The notes: generated from the sequence alone by a model not told the origin. Counted from the stretch's first letter, positions 17,154 through 26,285 are shown. The stretch: DNA of 64,000 nucleotides from Lysobacter sp. Root494 (GCF_001427225.1 NZ_LMFH01000006.1:248001-312000), one strand, 5' to 3'. Translations and numbers: made by a program.

Positions 17154-18148
17154 GGCGCGAATCCCCCCGATGGCAACAACGCGAGTGCGCGCTGGCAGGA
17201 ATCACGGTGCGCTACGCCACGATCCGGGCCGAGATCCGAATTACCCGGCAGGCTCAGCCGGTAACGGCGGCCATCGCGTTCGGCTTCATCGACCCATCGT
17301 GCCAGGCGTGAGATGCGCGCTTCGTACGCGAGATGACCGAGTCGATGCCAGTCGAGCACGACATCCGCACCGGAGGGCTGTTCGTATTCGCGGACCAGCA
17401 AGGTGCCCAGGCGTGCAGAAGGCTTCCATGCGATCGCGCTGCGGGAGTCTCCCGGTCGATAGCCGCGCAGGTGATGCACGTCATCGCCCGTGGGATGCAG
17501 GCGCGATTGCGCCTGTTCGCCCGAGCCGCTCGGCAACGGCGGCCCATCGATTTCCGGGGTTGCGTAAACCAGGAGGGGCGCATCGCTCCAGAAATACGTC
17601 CAGGCACGTGCAAGGCCCAGCGGCCGGGTGGTGTAGATGCGAAGCCGCGGCACGTCGAGCCAGCCGCGCTGGTGCGTGTGCAGCGTGATTTCGGCTTCGC
17701 CGCGGCCCTGTTCGAGGTTGAGGAGGACGGGTTCGAGCAGGTCGTCGTCATCGACGCGCAGTCCTCGCCGCAGTCGCGACGGATCTGCCTGCGCGTGCAC
17801 GCGCACGTGCAACGGCTGGCCTGCGGGTACGGATTCGGCATCGATCGCGATGATGCTCAAGCCGGTGAGTTGCATCTGCGCCGCGATCAGGCTGGCCAGT
17901 CCTGCACCGCCGAGCAGCAGGCAGAGCAGTAGTGCGGGATTGTTGTTGTAGTTGAGCGCGCCCGCCGCCATGCACATCAACAAAGCGTAATAAAACAGTC
18001 CGAAGCGTGTCGGAAGTACGTAGACGCGACGGCGATCTATCGAAACGGGCAGCGTTTCCGGTCCTCGCGGACGAGTGAGGGTCAGCGCGAAGGCGCGAAC
18101 GCGTCGCCACAGTTCGGAAGGCGTTCTGGATATGGAGGGCGCAACCAT
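17150..18148 (-). CDS. DUF58 domain-containing membrane protein
   Basis: A 332-residue protein of the DUF58 family, whose members work with MoxR ATPases. Two hydrophobic segments lie near the N terminus (about residues 48-95), followed by a soluble part with GDDVHHLRGYRPGDSRSAIAWK, the usual DUF58 core, and LVREYEQP. Some relatives have a VWA-like fold with a metal site; I see only part of that here. It sits between moxR (51 bases upstream) and the transglutaminase gene (four-base overlap). The function is unknown and probably concerns envelope protein assembly or stability. Confidence 0.87.
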   Translation of the reverse strand: MVAPSISRTPSELWRRVRAFALTLTRPRGPETLPVSIDRRRVYVLPTRFGLFYYALLMCMAAGALNYNNNPALLLCLLLGGAGLASLIAAQMQLTGLSIIAIDAESVPAGQPLHVRVHAQADPSRLRRGLRVDDDDLLEPVLLNLEQGRGEAEITLHTHQRGWLDVPRLRIYTTRPLGLARAWTYFWSDAPLLVYATPEIDGPPLPSGSGEQAQSRLHPTGDDVHHLRGYRPGDSRSAIAWKPSARLGTLLVREYEQPSGADVVLDWHRLGHLAYEARISRLARWVDEAERDGRRYRLSLPGNSDLGPDRGVAHRDSCQRALALLPSGGFAP

Positions 18149-18199
18149 GATCCTTCAGGTACCGACGCGGGGGGCGCGTTCGCGGGGCATCACGGCGAC

Positions 18200-19153
18200 T
18201 CAGTCCACCGGCACCGCATGCAGGATCGCCTTCGCGAGCGACGCATCGCTGCCGGCCTGCGCGTCGGCAACCAGGCGATGCGCGGCAACGGCGCCGAACA
18301 GCACCTGCACATCCTCCGGCAATACATGCGACCTGCCCAGCAACAATGCATACGCGCGCGCTGAACGCAGCAGCGCCAATCCGGCGCGAGGCGAAAGGCC
18401 CACGCGCACTCCGGCATGCTTGCGGCTGCGGGCGAGCAGGGCCTGGACGTAAGCGATCAGGGCTTCGCTCGCATGCACCTGCAGCACCGCGTGCCGTGCG
18501 GCGATCACGTCCGCGGCGCCGAGCAGCGGCAAGGTCTGCGCGATGAGATCACGACGGTCAACGCCCGCGAGCAGGTCGCGTTCAGCCGTTTCGTTCGGAT
18601 AGCCCAGCGCCAGTCGAAGCAGGAAACGGTCGAGTTGCGAATCGGGCAGTGGATAGGTGCCCGCGAGATCCACCGGGTTCTGCGTCGCGATCACGAAGAA
18701 AGGGTCGGGCAGTGCGCGCGTGGTGCCATCGACCGTGACCTGGTGCTCGGCCATCGCTTCCAGCAATGCACTCTGGGTGCGCGGTGGCGCTCGGTTGATC
18801 TCGTCGGCCAGCAGGACCTGCGCGAAAACGGGACCGGGATGGAACTGGAAGCTCCGCGACGGCGGGTCGAACACCGACACGCCGACGACATCGGCCGGCA
18901 ACAGGTCCGAAGTGAACTGCACGCGCTGGAAGTCGAGGCCCAGCGTCGTGGCCATCGCACGCGCCAGTGTTGTCTTGCCTAGGCCGGGCAGGTCTTCGAT
19001 CAGCAGATGGCCTCCGGCGAGCAGCGCGACGAAGGCGAGCCGAACTTCGTGCGCCTTGCCGAGCACGAGTGCGTTGACCTGCGACTGGGCCCTTTCGAGA
19101 GTGGTGCGCAAGCCATCAGGTAGCATGTTCGCCGCGGTCGGTGATGCCGCCAT
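18200..19153 (-). CDS. MoxR family AAA+ ATPase
   Basis: A 317-residue AAA+ ATPase of the MoxR group, thought to act as a chaperone for VWA-type or membrane partners. It has Walker A GLGKTTLA in the segment LIEDLPGLGKTTLAR, Walker B LLADEINRAPP, sensor 1 in VIATQNP and an arginine finger region in PDSQLDRFLLRL. The ATG at 19153 with an upstream purine-rich GAGAGGATGAA gives the normal length; an in-frame extension to 19309 overlaps the divergent GT39 gene and is rejected. It is the first gene of the moxR-DUF58-tgpA operon. Confidence 0.93.
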   Translation of the reverse strand: MAASPTAANMLPDGLRTTLERAQSQVNALVLGKAHEVRLAFVALLAGGHLLIEDLPGLGKTTLARAMATTLGLDFQRVQFTSDLLPADVVGVSVFDPPSRSFQFHPGPVFAQVLLADEINRAPPRTQSALLEAMAEHQVTVDGTTRALPDPFFVIATQNPVDLAGTYPLPDSQLDRFLLRLALGYPNETAERDLLAGVDRRDLIAQTLPLLGAADVIAARHAVLQVHASEALIAYVQALLARSRKHAGVRVGLSPRAGLALLRSARAYALLLGRSHVLPEDVQVLFGAVAAHRLVADAQAGSDASLAKAILHAVPVD

Positions 19154-19205
19154 TTCATCCTCTCCCTTTCCAGTTTCGGCAGTGTAGCGGGGTTGTTCTC
19201 CTTTC

Positions 19206-21089
19206 ATGCGCGAAGAAGCCAAGCACGCGGAATACGGTTTTGAACAGTCGCTATCCGGCGCAACCCGGCACGGCTTCTGGCTGCTGTGGTCAGCGGTCCT
19301 GCTCCTCAAGCTCGTCGTGGCGGCGCGCCTGCCGTTGTTCGTGGACGAGGCCTTTTACTGGCAGGAGGGACACCACCTTGCCGCTGCCTATTCCGACCTG
19401 CCCGGATTGACCGCCTGGCTCGCGCGGCTTGGCGTGATGCTGGGCGGGGAACACGCCTTCGCTTTACGTGCCCCCTTTCTCTTCATCGCGGCGCTGGTGC
19501 CTCTGCTGGTAGTGAGGATCGCTTCACGCGAATTTGGCGAACGCTATGGCTGGCAGGCAGGCTGCTTCGCATTGCTGCTGCCGTTGGCGGGAACGTTGGG
19601 ACTGCTTGCACTTCCGGACGCGGTGCTGGCGTTGGCGACGCTGCTGTGCGTCGATGCGGGAGCCAGGCTCCTGCGCGACGTAGGCGCCGCTGCGGCCCTG
19701 GAACTCGCGCTTGGACTGGCGCTCGGAGCGCTGAGTCACTATCGCTTCATTGCGGTCATCGGCGTCGGTTTTGTTGCGTTGCTGCTATTGCCGGATGGAA
19801 GACGCGCGTTGCGCGACGTGCGCGTGTGGACCGCCATCGCGCTCGGCGCGTCGGCGTGGGTACCACTGATGGCCTGGAACCTCGATAACGCCGATGCAGG
19901 CCTGCGGTTCCAGTTGGTGGATCGCCACCCTTGGGCATTCCATGCCGATGGCATCCTGTTTCTTGGCATCCAGGCGTTGATGGTCACGCCGCTGCTGTTC
20001 GCCGCATTGGTCATGGCGGGATGGCACGGACGCCGGGGTGCGCTGCCGGCCACGCGTTACTTCGCGTATCTCGGTGGCCTCGTGGTGCTTGGGTTTTTCG
20101 CCCTCGGCTTTTTCGCTGATACGGAACGCGTCAGCTTCCACTGGCCTTTGCCTGGTTATCTCGCGCTGCTGCCATTGCTGCCTGCAGCGCTATCCCGTTG
20201 GCCTCGTCCACTGCGGATTGCGACCTGGGCGCTGGCTGGTTGCGGTCTGATCGCGATGCTTGGTTTCTACGCCGCGATGTCCGTGCCGCAGGTGCGCGAA
20301 CGCAGTGCGGCGAACAAGTTCTACCAGCCGAATTTCGCGGGCTGGGACGATCTGGCCGAGTCTGTGCGCCGCCGGCTGGAACGGATGCCGCCTGACACGC
20401 GCGTGCTTGCCGACAGCTTCAAGGTGGGCGCCGAACTTGGCTTCGCGCTGAACGACCCGGATATCCCGGTGTTGGATCACCCGATCAACCATAAGCATGG
20501 ACGCGCACCGCAGTTGCGCCTGTGGAACCTGCAACACGAAGGCGGCCGCGATTGGGCGCGGACGCCGACGCTCCTGGTCGTGGGAATCACCGAGGTTTCA
20601 TACAAGGATCAGTTGCATCGCTATCACGCGCTGTGCGACATGGTCGGGCCATTACCGCCGCCGCAGGTGTTGAACATCGACCATGGCCGGCAGCGTTTTG
20701 CGCTGTTCCCGTTGCATGCAGATCGAAAAGGGGAATGCACTGCGCCGGCGATGGCATGGATCGACGTTCCTGCCGGAGGCGCCGCGGTAGCACGCGAATT
20801 CGATGTAAAGGGATGGGCGTTCAAGGACGGAGTCGGGCTTGCGCGCATCGATGTGCTGCTCGACGGCAAGATCGTCGCTTCGGCGCAATACGGTCGCCCT
20901 TACGAGGGACTGCAGCGTGACTGGCCTGAGAGCAACGATCCGCAACACCCCAACGTCGGCTTCAGCGCACACGTCGACCTGCGCAAGAACGACATTGCAG
21001 CAGGACGCCACTGGTTGGGCCTGCGACTGCACGGCCGCGATGGCAGCGTCGAGGATTGGGCGGAGCAGCCGATCGATATCGGCCGATAG
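19206..21089 (+). CDS. Glycosyltransferase family 39-like membrane protein with extra C-terminal domain
   Basis: A 627-residue polytopic membrane protein of the GT-C fold, related to ArnT and PMT enzymes that move sugars from polyprenyl-phosphate donors in the periplasm. The N-terminal hydrophobic half starts with the family motif VDEAFYWQEGHHLAAAYSD, where the acidic pair binds the donor, and about ten membrane segments follow to residue 360. A soluble region comes next, and the last 110 residues look like a separate beta-rich domain (KGWAFKDGVGLARIDVLLDG, then LGLRLHGRDGS). That tail is not standard for ArnT. The substrate is not known. The start is divergent from moxR, 52 bases apart. Confidence 0.85.
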   Translation: MREEAKHAEYGFEQSLSGATRHGFWLLWSAVLLLKLVVAARLPLFVDEAFYWQEGHHLAAAYSDLPGLTAWLARLGVMLGGEHAFALRAPFLFIAALVPLLVVRIASREFGERYGWQAGCFALLLPLAGTLGLLALPDAVLALATLLCVDAGARLLRDVGAAAALELALGLALGALSHYRFIAVIGVGFVALLLLPDGRRALRDVRVWTAIALGASAWVPLMAWNLDNADAGLRFQLVDRHPWAFHADGILFLGIQALMVTPLLFAALVMAGWHGRRGALPATRYFAYLGGLVVLGFFALGFFADTERVSFHWPLPGYLALLPLLPAALSRWPRPLRIATWALAGCGLIAMLGFYAAMSVPQVRERSAANKFYQPNFAGWDDLAESVRRRLERMPPDTRVLADSFKVGAELGFALNDPDIPVLDHPINHKHGRAPQLRLWNLQHEGGRDWARTPTLLVVGITEVSYKDQLHRYHALCDMVGPLPPPQVLNIDHGRQRFALFPLHADRKGECTAPAMAWIDVPAGGAAVAREFDVKGWAFKDGVGLARIDVLLDGKIVASAQYGRPYEGLQRDWPESNDPQHPNVGFSAHVDLRKNDIAAGRHWLGLRLHGRDGSVEDWAEQPIDIGR

Positions 21090-21101
21090 CGGCGCTGTCT
21101 G

Positions 21102-21677
21102 CTAGGGCAGGACGAAGCCGGCTTCGCGCAGCAGCCTTGCTGTCGCGATCAGCGGCAGTCCGATCAACGCCGTGGGATCGCTCGTCTCGATCGCCTCGAA
21201 GAGCGTGATGCCGAACCCTTCGGATTTGAAACTGCCCGCGCAGTCCATCGGTTGCTCCGCATCGACATAGCGTTCGATCTCCGTGAACGCCAGCGAGCGG
21301 AAGTGAACGGTGGTCGTGTCAGTCGCCGTTCGGGGCTTCTGATCACCGTGTCGCACGCAGACCGCCGTCCTGAAGCGCACCACGCGCCCGGACATCGCGC
21401 CGAGCTGCGCCAGCGCGCCGTCCCGACTTCCGGGTTTGCCCAGCGGGCTGCCATCCAGTTCAGCGACCTGGTCCGATCCGATCACGAATGCTGCCGGTTC
21501 GCGCTGGGCGATCACGTCCGCCTTGGCGACGGCCAGGCGTTCAGCCAAGGCAGCGGGAGACTCGCCCGGGCGTGGGCTCTCGTCGACTTCAGGACGCGCC
21601 GTGTCGAACGGAAGGCGCAGCCGTGCCAGCAGCTCCTGCCGGTAAATGGAGGTCGAAGCGAGGATCAGGCGCGGCAT
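21102..21677 (-). CDS. yceF: Maf-like nucleotide pyrophosphatase, YceF type
   Basis: A 191-residue Maf-family enzyme that hydrolyses non-canonical nucleoside triphosphates; the YceF branch prefers 7-methyl-GTP. The N terminus LILASTSIYRQELLARL, the RPEVDESPRPGE segment, and VIGSDQVAELDG (catalytic aspartate) fit YceF better than YhdE. The ATG at 21677 is chosen for length, since the frame is open further upstream without resemblance. It converges with the GT39 gene (12 bases between stops) and lies two bases after the small membrane protein gene. The linkage to yceD-rpmF is also seen in E. coli. Confidence 0.93.
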   Translation of the reverse strand: MPRLILASTSIYRQELLARLRLPFDTARPEVDESPRPGESPAALAERLAVAKADVIAQREPAAFVIGSDQVAELDGSPLGKPGSRDGALAQLGAMSGRVVRFRTAVCVRHGDQKPRTATDTTTVHFRSLAFTEIERYVDAEQPMDCAGSFKSEGFGITLFEAIETSDPTALIGLPLIATARLLREAGFVLP

Positions 21678-21679
21678 CG

Positions 21680-22051
21680 TCAGATCTGGAAGGCTCGGGC
21701 CTGAGCGATCTTCGCCAGCTGGGCTTCGATCCGGCTGCGGGCGGAATCGATCGAAGCACGGACTTCGGCCAGCTGTTCGAGGCTGGCCTCGCGGCCGTGA
21801 TCGCGTAGCCACAGGCGCTGACGGAGCATTTCCCGCATGGCATCGCCGACCGGATCCGGGCCCTGTTCGCCGGCGACGGCTTCTATTTCGGCGCGCGCGG
21901 TGCGAAGCCGGGCTTCGAGGGCGTCCGCGGCATCCAGCAGTTCCCGGACCGCGCGGGCCCGGCGGCGGGGGGCGTTCTGGCGGAAGATGATCGCCACGAT
22001 GATCGCTACACCTGCCGCGACCAGGATCCAGAGCAGTACGGGTGAGGTCAC
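21680..22051 (-). CDS. Small membrane-anchored coiled-coil protein, unknown function
   Basis: A 123-residue hypothetical protein that I cannot assign to a family. The first 23 residues form one hydrophobic segment (SPVLLWILVAAGVAIIVAII) followed by a basic patch (RRRARA), so it is probably a bitopic inner-membrane protein. The rest (about 30-123) is charged, alanine-rich and heptad-like, suggesting a cytoplasmic coiled coil. It is two bases upstream of yceF and likely cotranscribed, and is divergent from yceD with 145 bases between. Confidence 0.7.
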   Translation of the reverse strand: MTSPVLLWILVAAGVAIIVAIIFRQNAPRRRARAVRELLDAADALEARLRTARAEIEAVAGEQGPDPVGDAMREMLRQRLWLRDHGREASLEQLAEVRASIDSARSRIEAQLAKIAQARAFQI

Positions 22052-22196
22052 GGCGACGGCTGCGCAAAAGGAAGCCGCAGTCTGAACCGCCCGGCCCCAT
22101 TAAGACAATCCGGATTCCTCCGGCCGTAAAAGCCCGCTGCCACAAGGACTTGCGGTTTGACAGCAGGGTGCCGCGACCTCTAACATTCCGCGTCTT

Positions 22197-22742
22197 ATGT
22201 CAGCAGGCACGCCATCCGAACGGGTCCCCGAGGTTCTGGACGCCTGGAAGATGGTGGCGGCGCGGCGCGGGGTCGAAGGACGCCTGCCGTTGTCGGCGCT
22301 GGCACGGCTGGAGGGCAGCCTGCTCGATACCGAAGGTGACGTGCGATTCGCGCTCGATTTCGACCGCGATCAGTTTCAGGTCCCTTACGTCGAGTTGCGC
22401 ATCGATGCCGAGCTGCCGCTGGAATGCCAGCGCAGCATGGAGCGGTTCCTCCTTCCGGTGCAGATCGTGCAACGGCTCGGTCTCATCCGCGACGAAGCGG
22501 ATGAAGCCGCGCTGCCGCCGGGTTACGAACCGCTGCTGGTGCCGGACGATGGCGAGTTGCGGACCATCGAACTGGTGGAGGATGAATTGATCCTCGCCGT
22601 GCCGGTAGTACCGGTGAAGCCCGGCACGGAGGCGGTGGAACGTGACTGGCCCGCCACGCAAGCGGAACAGGACGAGTTCAGTAAAAGCAGCGCGAATCCA
22701 TTTGCCGCGTTGTCGGCACTGAAGTCGAAACCGAACAAATAA
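22197..22742 (+). CDS. yceD: YceD family (DUF177) 23S rRNA accumulation protein
   Basis: A 181-residue protein of the YceD/DUF177 family, needed for proper 23S rRNA levels in E. coli and plants. The central stretch with [30 protein letters not shown] and an acidic C-terminal half ([12 protein letters not shown]) fits. The final lysine-rich SALKSKPNK is typical. It is followed after 37 bases by rpmF, an order preserved in most proteobacteria and usually cotranscribed. Confidence 0.9.
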   Translation: MSAGTPSERVPEVLDAWKMVAARRGVEGRLPLSALARLEGSLLDTEGDVRFALDFDRDQFQVPYVELRIDAELPLECQRSMERFLLPVQIVQRLGLIRDEADEAALPPGYEPLLVPDDGELRTIELVEDELILAVPVVPVKPGTEAVERDWPATQAEQDEFSKSSANPFAALSALKSKPNK

Positions 22743-22779
22743 CCAGCTTTACCTAGCGAATTTTTTCCGGAGCAAGACC

Positions 22780-22974
22780 ATGGCAGTTCAGAAGTCCCGC
22801 GTTACCCCGTCCAAGCGTGGCATGCGCCGTGCGCACGACGCGCTGTCGGCCAAGCAGCTGGCGACCGATCCGACCACGGGCGAAACCCACCTGCGCCACC
22901 ATGTGACCGCCGACGGTTACTACCGTGGCAAGAAGGTCATCGACACCCAGTCGAAGGTCGCCGACGAAGAGTGA
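22780..22974 (+). CDS. rpmF: 50S ribosomal protein L32
   Basis: Large-subunit ribosomal protein L32, 64 residues. The sequence [20 protein letters not shown] is diagnostic. It is the zinc-free form: no CxxC pairs are present, and the C-terminal half is [18 protein letters not shown] good ribosome-binding site (GGAGCAAGACC before ATG) is present. In E. coli plsX follows directly; here fabH follows after 385 noncoding bases. Confidence 0.98.
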   Translation: MAVQKSRVTPSKRGMRRAHDALSAKQLATDPTTGETHLRHHVTADGYYRGKKVIDTQSKVADEE

Positions 22975-23050
22975 GTTACCCCTGCGCCTTGCGCGCGGGA
23001 CAACTTCCGCCGTCGAACGGCCGCGAGCGGCCGTACAACGCCGGAGGCAA

Positions 23051-23079
23051 ACGGGCGCCCAGCGCCCGTTTTGCGTTTG
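23051..23079 (+). terminator. Rho-independent terminator after rpmF
   Basis: A perfect 8-bp stem ACGGGCGC-CCA-GCGCCCGT followed by TTTGCGTTT. It should end the yceD-rpmF transcript. Confidence 0.7.
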
Positions 23080-23191
23080 CGAAATCGGTTTAGCCATGTT
23101 TCTGGTCCGTCATCCCGCGTAGGCGAGGAGACAGGGGCGTCGCTCTTCGCTCGATGCGAGGCGCGATACAAGGCTCGACTACCAAGTCACG

Positions 23192-23220
23192 ACGGGCGCC
23201 CTGTGCGCCCGTTCGCATTT
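23192..23220 (+). terminator. Second terminator-like hairpin before fabH
   Basis: The same stem arms ACGGGCGC and GCGCCCGT as at 23051, here with a 5-base loop and followed by TCGCATTT. The T tract is weaker. The repeat of both stem and tail (TTTGCGTTTGCG against TTCGCATTTGTG) suggests a local duplication. Confidence 0.45.
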
Positions 23221-23359
23221 GTGCAATGCGCCAAATGGCATCCAAGCGAGTAGCATTCCGCCTTTGCGATCTGGCTTTACCGGGTCGTCCAGCTTTTCCC
23301 CCGACAGACGAGGAATGCGAAACGCGCTTCCAGTCGTCGCTTCACAGAACGAGACAGGC

Positions 23360-24340
23360 ATGACCCAGCAAGTGTTCGCCCGTATCGCCGGAACCGGCAG
23401 CTACCTGCCGGAGAAGGTCCTCACCAACGAGGACCTGTCGAAGATCGTCGATACCAGCGACGAATGGATCGCGGCGCGCACCGGCATCCGCAAGCGTCAC
23501 ATCGCCGCCGAAGGCGAGACGACCAGCGATCTTGGCTATCACGCTGCTGTGCGCGCGCTCGAAGCCGCCGGTGTCGACGCGAAGGAACTCGATCTCATCG
23601 TCGTCGGCACCACCACGCCCGACCTGATCTTTCCGTCGACCGCGTGCCTCATCCAGCACCGCCTCGGTGCCGATGGTTGCCCGGCGTTCGACGTCAACGC
23701 CGCCTGCTCCGGCTTCGTCTATGCGCTGACCGTGGCCGACAAGTTCATCCGATCCGGAGCCGCGAAAACCGCGCTGGTGATCGGCTCGGAAACCCTCACC
23801 CGCATGGTCGACTGGAGCGATCGCACGACCTGCGTTCTGTTCGGCGATGGTGCCGGCGCGGTGGTGCTCAAGGCCGATACCGAAACCGGCATCCTCAGCA
23901 CGCACATGCACGCCGATGGCGGCAAGAAGGAATTGTTGTGGAATCCGGTCGGCGTATCGGTGGGTTTCAAGCCTGATGAACCCAATGCCGGTGTAAAGAT
24001 CCACATGAGCGGCAACGACGTGTTCAAGCACGCAGTGAAGGCGCTCGATTCGGTCGTGGAAGAAACGCTCGAAGCCAACGGTCTCGATCGCCACGCGATC
24101 GACTGGTTGATCCCGCACCAGGCGAACCTGCGCATCATCGAAGCGACAGCCAAGCGCCTGGACATGCCGATGGAGCGCGTGATCGTTACCGTCGACAAAC
24201 ACGGCAACACGTCTTCGGGGTCGGTGCCGCTGGCGCTCGACGAAGCGGTGCGCTCCGGCAAGGTGCAGCGTGGCCAGTTGGTGCTGCTGGAAGCCTTCGG
24301 TGGCGGCTTCACCTGGGGCTCGGCGCTGCTGCGCTACTGA
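23360..24340 (+). CDS. fabH: Beta-ketoacyl-ACP synthase III
   Basis: FabH starts fatty acid synthesis by condensing an acyl-CoA primer with malonyl-ACP. The 326-residue protein has the full Cys-His-Asn triad: Cys116 ([12 protein letters not shown]), His253 (IPHQANLRI) and Asn283 ([11 protein letters not shown]). I chose the ATG at 23360, which gives the family N terminus; an in-frame extension to 23219 has no resemblance. It opens the run fabH-fabD-fabG-acpP-fabF. The 123-base gap to fabD suggests a looser link than that between fabD and fabG. Confidence 0.97.
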   Translation: MTQQVFARIAGTGSYLPEKVLTNEDLSKIVDTSDEWIAARTGIRKRHIAAEGETTSDLGYHAAVRALEAAGVDAKELDLIVVGTTTPDLIFPSTACLIQHRLGADGCPAFDVNAACSGFVYALTVADKFIRSGAAKTALVIGSETLTRMVDWSDRTTCVLFGDGAGAVVLKADTETGILSTHMHADGGKKELLWNPVGVSVGFKPDEPNAGVKIHMSGNDVFKHAVKALDSVVEETLEANGLDRHAIDWLIPHQANLRIIEATAKRLDMPMERVIVTVDKHGNTSSGSVPLALDEAVRSGKVQRGQLVLLEAFGGGFTWGSALLRY

Positions 24341-24463
24341 TTGCTCCCGTAGGGCGGAGCAGGCTCCGCCCTGCCGATCCGCTCGCAATGTCGCATACGC
24401 ACGGGTACAGACGAATGCCGGACTTCACCCGTATCATGCCGCGTCTTTTTTGAAGGGAACGCC

Positions 24464-25411
24464 GTGACGGAGCCTTCGCAACTCGCATTCGTATTCCCAG
24501 GGCAGGGCTCGCAATCGCTGGGCATGCTCGGCGACCTGGCGGGTCAACATGCCGTGATTCGCGAAACGTTCGCCGAGGCCAGCGAAGGCGCGAATGCCGA
24601 CCTGTGGGCCCTCACGCAGGACGGGCCGGAAGACCAGCTCAACCGAACCGAATTCACGCAGCCCGCGCTGCTTGCCGCGGGTGTTGCGGTGTGGCGCGCA
24701 TGGCGGCAGCACGGCGGCGCGCTACCTGGGGTGTTCGCGGGCCACAGTCTCGGTGAATACACCGCGCTTGTTGCCGCGGATGCGCTGTCGCTGCGCGATG
24801 GCGCACGGCTCGTGCGCCTGCGTGGACAGTTGATGCAGGACGCCGCACCTGCCGGTACCGGTGCCATGGCCGCCGTGCTCGGCGCTGAAGACGAACTGGT
24901 CCTCGAAATCTGCAAGGCCGCATCGCAGGAAGCGATCGTCGTTCCCGCGAATTTCAATTCGCCGGGGCAGATCGTCATCGGCGGACACGCGGCTGCGGTC
25001 GACAAGGCGCTGGCGATGCTGGTCGAGCGCGGCGTGCGCAAAACCGTGAGGCTGGCCGTCAGCGTGCCTTCGCATACGCCGTTGATGCGTGAAGCCGCCA
25101 ACCGTCTCGCCGAAGCGATGAACGACATCGAATGGCACGCACCGAAGCTGCCCGTCGTGCAGAACGTCGATGCGGAAGTGCACGATGGCATCGACTCGAT
25201 CCGCGGCGCGCTCGTGCGCCAGCTTTACCTGCCAGTGCAGTGGACCGGTTGCGTGCAGGCGCTGTCTTCGCGCGGCGTGACGCGCATCGCCGAATGCGGT
25301 CCGGGCAAGGTGCTTGCGGGCCTGGTCAAGCGCATCGACAAGTCACTCGATGCCCGCGCGCTGGGCACGCCTGCAGAATTTGAATCCGCATTGACGGAGT
25401 GGAAAGCATGA
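24464..25411 (+). CDS. fabD: Malonyl-CoA:ACP transacylase
   Basis: FabD transfers malonyl groups from CoA to acyl carrier protein. The 315-residue protein shows FVFPGQGSQSLGML at the N terminus, the nucleophile Ser95 in GHSLGEYTAL and the catalytic His204 in SVPSHTPLM. The start is a GTG at 24464 preceded by GAAGGGAACGCC, a clear ribosome-binding site. It overlaps fabG by four bases (ATGA), so the two are translationally coupled. Confidence 0.97.
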   Translation: MTEPSQLAFVFPGQGSQSLGMLGDLAGQHAVIRETFAEASEGANADLWALTQDGPEDQLNRTEFTQPALLAAGVAVWRAWRQHGGALPGVFAGHSLGEYTALVAADALSLRDGARLVRLRGQLMQDAAPAGTGAMAAVLGAEDELVLEICKAASQEAIVVPANFNSPGQIVIGGHAAAVDKALAMLVERGVRKTVRLAVSVPSHTPLMREAANRLAEAMNDIEWHAPKLPVVQNVDAEVHDGIDSIRGALVRQLYLPVQWTGCVQALSSRGVTRIAECGPGKVLAGLVKRIDKSLDARALGTPAEFESALTEWKA

Positions 25412-26154
25412 GCAGTCTTCCCCTTACGGGCGAAATCGCGCTGGTCACCGGCGCCAGCCGCGGTATCGGTGCCGCGATCGCCGATGAACTCGTTGCGCAT
25501 GGCGCAGTTGTGATCGGTACCGCGACTTCGGAAGCCGGTGCGAAGGCGATCACCGACCGCCTCGCCGCGAATGGCGGGCACGGTCGTGTGCTCGACGTGA
25601 GCAATGGCGAATCCGTCGATTCGCTCATCGACAGCATCGCCAAGGACATCGGTCCGGTTTCGATTCTCGTCAACAATGCCGGCATCACCCGCGACAACCT
25701 GCTGATGCGGATGAAGGATGAGGACTGGCAGGCCATCCTCGATACCAATCTCACCAGCGTGTACCGCACCTCGAAGGCGGTGATGCGCGCGATGATGAAG
25801 GCGCGCAAGGGCCGCATCATCAACATCGCTTCGGTCGTTGGCGTCACCGGCAATGCCGGCCAGACCAATTACGCGGCGGCGAAGGCCGGCATCATTGCCT
25901 TCAGTAAATCGCTGGCGAAGGAGATCGGTTCGCGCGGCATCACGGTGAATGTCGTGGCGCCGGGTTATATCGCTACCGACATGACCAAGGATCTGCCGGA
26001 GGAAGCCAGGCAGGCGTTGATGGGACAGATCGCGCTCGGACGCCTTGGTGATCCTGCCGACATCGCGCGTGCGGTAGCCTTCCTCGCGGGTCCCTCGGCC
26101 GCCTACATCACCGGCGAGACCCTTCACGTGAACGGCGGCATGTACATGCCTTGA
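25408..26154 (+). CDS. fabG: 3-oxoacyl-ACP reductase
   Basis: FabG reduces 3-oxoacyl-ACP with NADPH in each elongation round. The 248-residue short-chain dehydrogenase shows the cofactor motif TGASRGIG (residues 14-21), NNAGITRDN, and the catalytic pair Tyr155 and Lys159 in NYAAAKAG. The ATG at 25408 overlaps the fabD stop; an ATG three codons earlier is less likely. acpP follows after 131 bases that may carry its own promoter, as acpP usually needs high expression. Confidence 0.97.
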   Translation: MSSLPLTGEIALVTGASRGIGAAIADELVAHGAVVIGTATSEAGAKAITDRLAANGGHGRVLDVSNGESVDSLIDSIAKDIGPVSILVNNAGITRDNLLMRMKDEDWQAILDTNLTSVYRTSKAVMRAMMKARKGRIINIASVVGVTGNAGQTNYAAAKAGIIAFSKSLAKEIGSRGITVNVVAPGYIATDMTKDLPEEARQALMGQIALGRLGDPADIARAVAFLAGPSAAYITGETLHVNGGMYMP

Positions 26155-26285
26155 AATTCGCCCAGATCGGTTGCCTGTGTAACCGTAACCGGTTGAAGCA
26201 AAAGGGCTTTTGGCGGCTTCGCGAATGCCCTCGATTCATTTAGACTAATCCATCGAATTTCCCGATCCGGGAGGAGTGAGACCCA

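Larger units (their letters stand above)
22975..23359. other. Intergenic region between rpmF and fabH: hairpins, no plsX
   Basis: A 385-base gap with no convincing gene and no trace of plsX. It contains a small palindrome ACGGCCGC-GA-GCGGCCGT (23017-23034), two similar terminator-like hairpins (23051-23079 and 23192-23220) and a worn copy of the REP unit (CGTCATCCCGCG near 23108). The last 140 bases should hold a promoter for fabH, but I cannot fix its boxes. Confidence 0.75.

Noticed and set aside
22975-23359. Possible plsX pseudogene
   Set aside because: No stretch in any frame resembles PlsX, and the gap is far shorter than the gene.
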